From an uncultured Verrucomicrobiales bacterium (lineage in GTDB: Bacteria > Verrucomicrobiota > Verrucomicrobiae > Limisphaerales > CANJSG01), in contig CAMLMI010000298.1 in assembly GCA_946480965.1 (NCBI GenBank), forward strand, positions 1-6,121: a stretch of 6,121 nucleotides of DNA. Reading direction: 5' to 3'. Below, piece after piece: positions 1-6,121 of the stretch. The notes beneath the pieces are model-generated. The model did not search any database, was not told the origin of the DNA, and was given only the letters and a program-made list of their open reading frames with translations. Made by a program: the position numbers and the translations under genes. The stretch's first letter is position 1, and each line of letters opens with the position of its first letter.

Positions 1-3000
1 TCCGCAGCGTCTGGTCCAGGACGCACTCCGCCGCCGGTCGGCCGGAAGGACCAATGAGGCAATCGCCGAACCAGCCCTTCTCTTTCGCCCAGAACAGTTC
101 CTCCACTTTCAGCCGCGCACGCTCGGCCAAGGTTGCCCAGGGCTCGTGCACCGGAGCCGCGCCGAGGCGGTCGAGCTGCCGCAGCAGCCGGATCCACAGC
201 GCCTGGATCTCCACCGGATAGCCCGCGCGCGGCGTGCCTGCGGGATAGTTCGTGTCCATCCAGGTGAAGTGGCTCGGGCTCCAGACCAAGGCCGACGCCG
301 GATCGACGCGGATGCCGTTGGGCGTGCCTTTCAAGTAGCCCGCCGCAATCTCGTTCAATACGCGGGCAATGGTGCGCCCGGTGTCGTCCACGCGCTCGGC
401 GTAGAAGCGCGCGGCCTCGGCCTCGCCGGCCGTCTCGCGGATGAAGGCCGCCGTTTCCTCAGCCACCACGCCATACCAGAGCGGCGCGTCGCTCGTGTCG
501 CGGTTGGACGCGTTGTCGCCGTGGATGGTGTTGGGCAGCGTGCCGTTCTCGACGAAGCGCCCGAAGGTGACGAGCAGTTGCGTGACCGTCTGCAACGCGC
601 CGCCCGCCAGCAGCCCGCGCGCGGCGATCAAGGTGTCGCGGCCCCAGTCGAGGAACCACGGATAGCCCGCGATGACCGACTTGCCGACGCCGCGCCGCAC
701 CACGTAGGCGCGCGAGGCGCGGGCCAGTTGGCGGCCCAGGCTGTCGTGCTCCGCCACGCCCGCGCGCTCGACGAAGACACGGTTGTCCGCCTCGCGCATC
801 GCCGCCGCCTGGAGGCAGGTTTCCGGCGAAGGATCGGCCGCTTCCGCCGTGACAACCAGCGTCGCGCCCGCGTCGGCATCCAACGGCAGATCGAACCAAC
901 CGGGGCTGTAGGCGTCACCGTGTGCGACCTGTCCGCGCGTCTGCTCGACCGGATGCGCGCAGGTGGACCATTCCTCGCCGGGGAAGAACGCGCCGACATC
1001 GGAATACGCCCGGACAAAACGGTCCGCCGCCGGGGTGAAGGCAAAGCCTGCCTTGCCCTCCAGCGCCCGCGTGTTCGTGCGGAAATGATGTTCGGCGGAT
1101 GGGTTCCGCTCCGTCTGCGAATGGAAGCTCCGGTCCTCCAGATCGACGCGGAGGGTCAAGCGGACCTTGGCGGGGCCGGCGGATGCGCGCGCGAACCGCA
1201 GGACCACCGTGTTCTGCCCCTCGATCATGTCCGCCGTGAGCTGCACCTCCACGGTGCGTTCGTCACCGGCGTGCGCGCGGAAGGTCCAGACGGCGGGAGG
1301 CCCCGGATTGAAGGCGACGAGGTTCTGGAGGTTCAACGCGGTGATGAACCCGTCGGCATTGATCCAGGCGCGCAGGCGCTTGGCGAAGACGTGGCGGTCC
1401 ACCGGCAGTTCCGCGTGGAGATTCGCGCCCAGCAGGCAGTCGTATTTGGAGAAGATCCGGCCGAGATCGACCGCCAGCCGCGCCATGCCGCCGCGCCCGT
1501 TGGTCAGCAGCACCGAGGCGTTTTCCGCCACCGGCGACGTCACGTCGAACTCGCCGTTGAAACAAGGCCGATCCGCCAGCAAGGCCAGCGTGGCTCGGGT
1601 CCGGGAAACCGATTCGCCGAAGCGCGTCAGCGCCAGTTCCGCCCGTTCCTCCAGACAACCGCCGCGCGTGCGGTTGGCATGGAACGACGGCGGCACCACC
1701 GCGATGTGGCCGCCCTGGACCGGAACGGATTCCAGCCACAACGCCGGGCAATCGTCGGTCGCCCGGACTTCCGCACGGAACGGATGTGTGTCCTTGAGGA
1801 CCAGCCAATGGTTCGGCGGCAACGGCGTCACGCGCCTGGCATCGGCCGGCGTCCAGAGCACGACGTTGGGATAGCTCCCATCGGACTCGGCCAAGGCCGT
1901 GGCACAGGCGCCCCCGCCCATTGAACTGCTCCGGGCGGGAGCGCCGGTGCCACGGGCCGTCCGGGACACCGCCGCCAAAAATCCAACCGCATCCCGCTCC
2001 ACCGCCTCCGCCATCTCGAACGCGTCCCAGCCCGGCGTCGCTTCCGGCATCATCACCGCCGCCAACGCCTGCGTGGCCAAGGCCGCCCGAGCACGCGCCT
2101 CGCGATAGGCCTCTCCGGAACGGCCCCGCACGGTGCGCGCCGGCGCCAAACACACCGTGCCCGCTGGCCGCAGGCTGAACAGCACCTTGCCCTTCGGCGT
2201 GGCCGCTTCATGGAAGACGCGCCCCTGCTGCGCGGCGGAACCCGTCTGGGACGGATGCCTCCCGGCTTCGCCTTCCAGCAGATTGACCGGTTCCCGGCCC
2301 AAGAACGCCATCTCCTCCGCCGGCAGTTCCAGCGTGTGTTCCGCCTCGGGATCGTTGTTCACCAGCACCAGCACCGAGTCCCGACCATCTGCGGAGTCTC
2401 GCCGCAGCGCGTAGATCGCCGAACCGGGCGGACTCAGTCGCGTCAGCGTGGCGCCGTCGAAGAAGGCCGGATGCTCGGCCAGCAACCGGTTCAGCACGGC
2501 CAGGTCCGCCACGATGTTGTCCGCCGCGCCCCAGCGCATGCCTCGGCTCTGGTGCACCTCCACCTTCTCGTCGGCCAACCATTCCACACCGCCGGTGAAG
2601 CCATACGCACCGCCGACGCTGGTGAGCGCACTCAGCCGGTTCCGCAGCAGCGACCACGCCCGGCCCTTGGCGGCGAGGCGGAGATTGTCGTGCGTTTCGC
2701 TGTAGTGGACGAGCGTGCCGACGCGCCCGCTTTGCTTCAGCGCGTGGTCGAGATACCCGCCGACCTGCGTGCCGCTGTATTCCTGGAACAGCTCGCTGTA
2801 GGCCCACTGCATCCCGCCTTCGCTCAACAGCGCCTCGGTCAACGCCCATGCGCCACCCAGCCCCTCCAGCAGGAAGATCGTGTCGGGGAACTCCTCGCGC
2901 ACCCGGGCCACAATGTATTGCCAGACCGGCAAGGGCACCTTGTAGCCCGCGTCGCAGCGAAAGCCGTCCACGCCGCGCCGGCACCAGATGAGAAACCCTT

Positions 3001-3946
3001 CGGCCAGATGCTCCCAGAGCCCCGTGTGCTCGGGCTCCAGCTCAACCAGATCGCCCCACGTCACACCCCACGCACCGGGACTGGCGAACTCGCCGTTCTT
3101 CTCCCGCAGGAACCATTCGGGATGCTCGTTCCACAGCGTCGAACCCCAGCCCGTGTGGTTGATCACGATATCGGTGAAGAGCCGTCCGCCCAGCCGATGC
3201 GTCTCGTCCGCCAGCTCGCGGAACTGGTCCACGGCATTCGTGCGTTTGTCGAACTCGACCAACGCGGGATCGATGGCCGTCAGGTCCTGCGCCGCGTAGG
3301 GGCTGCCGAAGCGGCCCATCTTGGCGAAGGTCGTCGGCGTGGGGTTCACCGGCAGGAGATGCAGCACGCGGCAGCCGAGCGTGCCGAGGATGTGCGGGAG
3401 TTCCGCCTTCAGGTCGCGGAACGTTCCGGACCGCGGGATGACCGTAAACCCGTCCGCCTCCATCGCCCGCAGCTTCGCCTCCAGCGCGTCGTCGCGCGTG
3501 GCCGCCGCCGACTTGGACTCGCCGAACATCCGGGTGAAGGCGCAGTAGATCGTGTTGGCCGTGCGCGCGTGGTCCGGATGCACCGAGACGCCGAAGTCGT
3601 CGCCGTCCGGCCAATGCTGCCAGCCCTTCTCGTCGGCGAAATAGGCCTTGCTGCGGAAGAACCCCACCTCGGCCAACGGCAGCGACACCTCGTAGAGTTC
3701 CGGATCGCCCGACGTCGCCGGGGCCATCGGCACGTCGCGCCAGAAGGCGACGGACAACGGCCGCTTGCCCGCGTAGGAAGCGATGATCTCGCGCCGCAGC
3801 GTGGCGGCCTTGCCGAGATTGGTGCGGAGAAACGCCTTCCCGCCCGGGGGCAACCCGCCGAAAATGCGGAGTTGGAAGAGGATGCGATCACCGACGAACC
3901 GGACCAGCCGTTCGCCCGTTGCAGGAAACATATCGAGTCGAGCCAT
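1..3946 (-). CDS. Bifunctional glycogen debranching enzyme, GH13 + GH133 (C-terminus missing)
   Basis: Likely cytosolic enzyme removing branches from glycogen or similar alpha-glucan: the GH13 half would transfer or cleave alpha-1,4 glucan and the GH133 half would release the alpha-1,6 branch glucose. The start is ATG 3946-3944; an in-frame TGA (3952-3950) two codons upstream excludes a longer N-terminus. 1315 codons are open to the window edge; no stop is seen. No signal peptide. A beta-rich region (about 10-130) precedes a GH13 barrel (about 170-475) with region I DIVINH (D259, N263, H264), region II GFRCD (R330, D332 predicted nucleophile), region III LLEG (E361 predicted acid/base) and region IV ETHDN (H419, D420). 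An amylase C-domain-like strand segment and helices follow, then a Ser/Gly linker near 672-679, a GDE_N-like domain (about 805-1060, TNGRGG around N816), and a GH133 domain from about 1075 with YPWFLDWGRD (1095-1104), WMD (D1231) and PVEIQALW (E1246). The domain order resembles eukaryotic AGL (about 1500 residues), so perhaps 130 residues are missing. The family call is firm; glucanotransferase versus hydrolase activity is inferred. Confidence 0.93.
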   Translation of the reverse strand, partial: MARLDMFPATGERLVRFVGDRILFQLRIFGGLPPGGKAFLRTNLGKAATLRREIIASYAGKRPLSVAFWRDVPMAPATSGDPELYEVSLPLAEVGFFRSKAYFADEKGWQHWPDGDDFGVSVHPDHARTANTIYCAFTRMFGESKSAAATRDDALEAKLRAMEADGFTVIPRSGTFRDLKAELPHILGTLGCRVLHLLPVNPTPTTFAKMGRFGSPYAAQDLTAIDPALVEFDKRTNAVDQFRELADETHRLGGRLFTDIVINHTGWGSTLWNEHPEWFLREKNGEFASPGAWGVTWGDLVELEPEHTGLWEHLAEGFLIWCRRGVDGFRCDAGYKVPLPVWQYIVARVREEFPDTIFLLEGLGGAWALTEALLSEGGMQWAYSELFQEYSGTQVGGYLDHALKQSGRVGTLVHYSETHDNLRLAAKGRAWSLLRNRLSALTSVGGAYGFTGGVEWLADEKVEVHQSRGMRWGAADNIVADLAVLNRLLAEHPAFFDGATLTRLSPPGSAIYALRRDSADGRDSVLVLVNNDPEAEHTLELPAEEMAFLGREPVNLLEGEAGRHPSQTGSAAQQGRVFHEAATPKGKVLFSLRPAGTVCLAPARTVRGRSGEAYREARARAALATQALAAVMMPEATPGWDAFEMAEAVERDAVGFLAAVSRTARGTGAPARSSSMGGGACATALAESDGSYPNVVLWTPADARRVTPLPPNHWLVLKDTHPFRAEVRATDDCPALWLESVPVQGGHIAVVPPSFHANRTRGGCLEERAELALTRFGESVSRTRATLALLADRPCFNGEFDVTSPVAENASVLLTNGRGGMARLAVDLGRIFSKYDCLLGANLHAELPVDRHVFAKRLRAWINADGFITALNLQNLVAFNPGPPAVWTFRAHAGDERTVEVQLTADMIEGQNTVVLRFARASAGPAKVRLTLRVDLEDRSFHSQTERNPSAEHHFRTNTRALEGKAGFAFTPAADRFVRAYSDVGAFFPGEEWSTCAHPVEQTRGQVAHGDAYSPGWFDLPLDADAGATLVVTAEAADPSPETCLQAAAMREADNRVFVERAGVAEHDSLGRQLARASRAYVVRRGVGKSVIAGYPWFLDWGRDTLIAARGLLAGGALQTVTQLLVTFGRFVENGTLPNTIHGDNASNRDTSDAPLWYGVVAEETAAFIRETAGEAEAARFYAERVDDTGRTIARVLNEIAAGYLKGTPNGIRVDPASALVWSPSHFTWMDTNYPAGTPRAGYPVEIQALWIRLLRQLDRLGAAPVHEPWATLAERARLKVEELFWAKEKGWFGDCLIGPSGRPAAECVLDQTLR

Positions 3947-4070
3947 ACGTCAGCGCCACGCGCAGTGTAGGGACACAACTGCCGCTGGCGAACCGAGATT
4001 CGGGGAAAGTGTAGCGGGCCGACCATCTTCGCGGTTGCCAGCCTCGGCGATCCGTCATTTGCTCCGCGCA
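3947..4070. promoter_or_regulatory. Divergent intergenic region with weak promoter-like elements
   Basis: This 124-base gap separates the two divergent start codons, so both promoters should lie here. For the minus-strand gene, TTCGCC (3992-3987) and TACACT (3969-3964) are 17 bases apart and would give a leader of about ten bases. For the plus-strand gene, TTGCCA (4035-4040) and TTTGCT (4058-4063) are also 17 bases apart and would give a nearly leaderless message. Neither start has a purine-rich ribosome binding site at the usual distance. The 7-mer AGTGTAG occurs twice (3964-3970 and 4008-4014), and CCGA-GAT-TCGG (3993-4003) is a short interrupted palindrome. The region's role follows from gene layout; the individual hexamers match consensus only partly and could be chance. 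Confidence 0.3.
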
Positions 4071-4139
4071 ATGCCAAGGAGCCTACTGGTTTGCCTTATC
4101 ATCTGGTCCATCGCACGAACCCTGTTCGGCGCAGAAGCC
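4071..4139 (+). other. Predicted Sec signal peptide of the delta-60 protein
   Basis: Residues 1-23: a short basic n-region (MPRS), a hydrophobic core LLVCLIIWSIA, then a small-residue stretch ending AEA, which satisfies the A-x-A rule for signal peptidase I after Ala23. Cys8 sits inside the core, too early and in the wrong setting to be a lipoprotein cysteine. The protein is therefore expected to cross the inner membrane as a soluble product. Confidence 0.75.
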
Positions 4140-6121
4140 GGGGCGCTCGATTCCCGCTTCAACGCGAACCTCTCCGAGCCTGCGGGAAGCCTGTATTGCT
4201 TTAATGCCTTGCCGGACGGCCGGTTGATCGTTTCCGGCAGCTTTAATCGGATCGGCTCGTTGAAAGCACACCAGCGCGGGATGCTGGCAGTCGATGGAGC
4301 TCCGGGTCCTTTTGCTGCGAGCGATGCCATTTGGCGGGTGGACTGGTCCGCTCCCTTGATGGACGGCGGCGTATTGCTCCTCGCCGTGTCCCATTCCGAC
4401 TTGGAAAACGTTCGGTCCAGCTTCTACAAGGTGGACGCTACGGGAACGCTGAATCCGTCGCCGATTCTCATTCAACAACCGGATTTCGGCTTCGAGCGAC
4501 CGGTCCAGCATCCAGATGGCTCGGTCACGGTTCGCGGAGGCACCAACTATTATCGTTTTGATCCCACTGGCGTTCCGGTCGGTAAATTTTCTCCTTCGCC
4601 TGATTTAAGGCTCGCCAGCCTCTTCGTTGGTTTGGCTGGCGGCCGAGTGCTTGTTCACCAATGGCCAAGCCCCGGCGAAAGATCGGCAATCCGTGTCTAT
4701 GATCCGGGCGATGGCGTTTTGGTGGAAGGCCGGATCGAGGATCGGTTGTTTCTCGGCTCGCGCGAAAGTGCTCCTTCAGCGGACGGCACCCGGATTCTCG
4801 CGCGACGCCATCTCAATCACGAAAGCCTCTTCAAGCTTTCCGAGAACGGTGTCGTCGATACGGATTTCATCCCCGCTTTCGGCGCGGGCTCCACATTCAC
4901 CGCTACAGCAGCCTTGGACGACGGAAGCGCGCTGGTTGCCGGAACGTTGTTTGACTCCGCTGGAACGCCGCTCGGGAAACTGGCTCGCCTCAAAGCTACA
5001 GGCGAGATCGACCCAACCTTCGCGCCAAATACGGGCAACATCGGCTCCATCCAACTGTTCACCAAGGCGCCGGGCAATGCGTGGTATTTCAACGCCGCCG
5101 AGGGCAACGAAAACGTGATAGGAAAGATCACCGAGAACGGCGCAGTGGATGCAAGCTTCCGGGTTCCCGTCTATCGCCGCCCCATGGTTCAATCGATCGC
5201 ACTCTTATCCAGCGGCCAAGTGGCGTTCGGAGGGCCGTCGTCGATGGATGTCGGAACGACCAATGGCGCCATCTCCGTCCGTGAATCCAATGGGAGCTTT
5301 CCACCCACCCCTTCACAGCACTCCACTCGGGAAGCTTGGGACCTGGCGGCATTGCCGGATGGATCGCTGCTGGTCCTAGGCTTCGACGCCGACTTCAATG
5401 TCTTCACGCGGCTCACGCCGGACGGCACCGCTTTTCCGGGATTCCAAGCGGACCTTAGCAGCGTGGGTTCCGGTGCGGCGTTGCGGCCGCTGTTACACCC
5501 CCTTGCCGATGGGAAGATCATCATCAGCGGCGGACAGGTCGAAGGATTCGACACCAACCATGCCGGCACAGAGCGGGGGCCTTTGACGAAGTTGTTGAGC
5601 AATGGCCAACCCGATTTCGAGTTTCAGTCGGCAAACGTTTTCAGCCATTCCAGCACCAGCATGTCCCTGCTTGTCGCGAGAGATGGGAAGATTTTGCTGT
5701 CCGGCTATTTCACGGCCACCAATGGCTCGCCCCTGCCTACAGTGGTTCGACTACGGCCCAACGGCACCTTGGACGAGACCTTCCAATATGGTCCTGGCTC
5801 GCCTCCGCATCGGCCAGTCTTGGGACAGTTCTCCAACGGACGCATTCTGCTCGGTGACGCGGGCACCACCAATGCGTCCGAACGGGCACGGGCTTTGGTT
5901 CGGTTGAACAACGACGGCTCCATTGATCCGGATTTCCAGTCGGTTCTGGGAGCGGGGAGTCGCATCTCCGCCGCCGCGATCCAAGGGGATGATCGCATTC
6001 TGATCGGAGGACTTCTGTGGAACACGAACGGCAGCCGACTAAGCTCATTGATCCGACTCGAACCGGATGGAAGCTTGGACGAATCTTTTTACGCAGACTA
6101 TGCCTCCACAACCTTCTCTCC
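4071..6121 (+). CDS. Exported delta-60 repeat protein (C-terminus missing)
   Basis: A secreted or periplasmic repeat protein of unknown function; 683 codons are seen and no stop is reached. The start ATG 4071 places a positive charge (Arg3) directly before a hydrophobic run (about 5-15), a normal Sec signal peptide; AEA at 21-23 fits a signal peptidase I site, leaving GALDSRF at the mature end. No ribosome binding site is visible; the frame stays open upstream with TTG codons at 4035 and 4059, which fit the signal peptide less well. The rest is a chain of about fourteen units of 42-60 residues, each with an ALPDGRLIVSG-like strand pair and a closing RL-x-(D/N)-G-x-(L/I)-D-x-x-F motif, the hallmark of the delta-60 family. 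The copies after residue 511 are the clearest, for example LRPNGTLDETF and LEPDGSLDESF. Similar proteins are common in Verrucomicrobiota and myxobacteria, often long and with C-terminal Ig-like or sorting domains, which would lie outside the window. Proposed fold: beta-propeller (inference). No catalytic motif was recognised. Confidence 0.88.
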   Translation, partial: MPRSLLVCLIIWSIARTLFGAEAGALDSRFNANLSEPAGSLYCFNALPDGRLIVSGSFNRIGSLKAHQRGMLAVDGAPGPFAASDAIWRVDWSAPLMDGGVLLLAVSHSDLENVRSSFYKVDATGTLNPSPILIQQPDFGFERPVQHPDGSVTVRGGTNYYRFDPTGVPVGKFSPSPDLRLASLFVGLAGGRVLVHQWPSPGERSAIRVYDPGDGVLVEGRIEDRLFLGSRESAPSADGTRILARRHLNHESLFKLSENGVVDTDFIPAFGAGSTFTATAALDDGSALVAGTLFDSAGTPLGKLARLKATGEIDPTFAPNTGNIGSIQLFTKAPGNAWYFNAAEGNENVIGKITENGAVDASFRVPVYRRPMVQSIALLSSGQVAFGGPSSMDVGTTNGAISVRESNGSFPPTPSQHSTREAWDLAALPDGSLLVLGFDADFNVFTRLTPDGTAFPGFQADLSSVGSGAALRPLLHPLADGKIIISGGQVEGFDTNHAGTERGPLTKLLSNGQPDFEFQSANVFSHSSTSMSLLVARDGKILLSGYFTATNGSPLPTVVRLRPNGTLDETFQYGPGSPPHRPVLGQFSNGRILLGDAGTTNASERARALVRLNNDGSIDPDFQSVLGAGSRISAAAIQGDDRILIGGLLWNTNGSRLSSLIRLEPDGSLDESFYADYASTTFS
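4137..6086 (+). repeat. Protein-level delta-60 repeat array, about 14 units
   Basis: The turn motif (D/N)-G-x-(L/I/V)-D, or a worn version of it, recurs at residues 23 (LD only), 75, 124, 166, 214, 259, 310, 356, 407, 451, 511, 564, 615 and 666. Spacings are 52, 49, 42, 48, 45, 51, 46, 51, 44, 60, 53, 51 and 51. Between turns lies a second motif of type LPDG-(R/K/S)-(L/I)-(L/I)-(V/L)-x-G, for example ALPDGRLIVSG and ARDGKILLSG. The repeat is visible in protein but not in DNA, so the copies are old rather than recent duplications. The units at 75-214 are the most degenerate and those from 511 onward the most regular. Confidence 0.8.

Noticed and set aside
146..1924. 592-codon plus-strand open frame opposite the debranching gene
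   Set aside because: It lies exactly in codon register with the minus-strand gene, so it stays open because that gene hardly uses TCA, TTA or CTA. Its product is Arg/Gln/Ala-rich with no recognisable motif, whereas the minus frame gives clear GH13/GH133 motifs.
2210..3970. 586-codon plus-strand open frame
   Set aside because: Same antisense register as the previous frame and the same cause. It covers the GH13 coding part, has no recognisable domain, and would end within the intergenic region.
3409..4077. Minus-strand frame of 222 codons crossing the intergenic region, a possible longer start for the debranching gene
   Set aside because: It is in a different frame from the enzyme; the true frame has a TGA at 3952-3950, so no upstream extension is possible. 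Its product is low-complexity Arg/Ser/Pro.
4092..4094. Cys8 of the delta-60 protein as a lipoprotein cysteine
   Set aside because: It lies inside the hydrophobic core only eight residues from the start; a lipobox needs the cysteine after the core. The A-x-A site at 21-23 fits better.
4055..4511. Two minus-strand frames (4055-4330 and 4083-4511) opposite the delta-60 gene
   Set aside because: They overlap the signal peptide and early repeat coding region, have no recognised motif, and conflict with a plus frame open for 683 codons.
1..6121. tRNA or rRNA genes, CRISPR arrays, insertion sequences, inverted terminal repeats
   Set aside because: Nearly all of the window is accounted for by two coding frames. 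I saw no cloverleaf, direct-repeat array, transposase motif or long inverted repeat.

Overview
The window holds two large divergent genes, both running off its edges, separated by a 124-base intergenic region (3947-4070). There are no RNA genes, mobile elements, CRISPR arrays or convincing terminators. The DNA is GC-rich. Neither gene has a recognisable Shine-Dalgarno sequence. A cytosolic GH13+GH133 glycogen debranching enzyme beside an exported delta-60-repeat protein points to a free-living bacterium, most plausibly Verrucomicrobiota (Pedosphaera/Limisphaerales/Chthoniobacter-like). Planctomycetes, Acidobacteria or Myxococcota cannot be excluded. This placement is an inference from gene content, not from a marker gene.

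Left part (1-3946, minus strand): one uninterrupted reading frame of 1315 codons, lacking only its C-terminus. It reads as a two-enzyme glycogen/alpha-glucan debranching protein. A small beta-rich N-terminal region is followed by a GH13 alpha-amylase-type barrel with all four conserved regions, a linker, a GDE_N-type beta domain and an (alpha/alpha)6 GH133 amylo-alpha-1,6-glucosidase domain. The order, glucanotransferase-like GH13 then GH133, matches the eukaryotic debranching enzyme (AGL/Gdb1). The very long open frames on the opposite strand here are shadows of this GC-rich gene.

Middle (3947-4070): a divergent promoter region with only weak promoter-like hexamers, a repeated 7-mer and a short interrupted palindrome.

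Right part (4071-6121, plus strand): the first 683 codons of an exported protein. A signal peptide is followed by about fourteen units of roughly 50 residues, each closing with a (D/N)-G-x-(L/I/V)-D-x-x-F-like motif. This is the delta-60 repeat family, probably forming beta-propellers. It uses codons (TTA, CTA, TCA) that are almost absent from the debranching gene.

The two genes share no evident pathway: one acts on storage polysaccharide in the cytoplasm, the other is a repeat protein of unknown role outside the inner membrane. No new multi-gene system is visible. The most interesting points are the eukaryote-like bifunctional debranching enzyme with altered active-site neighbours, the regular repeat architecture of the exported protein, and the codon-use contrast between the genes.
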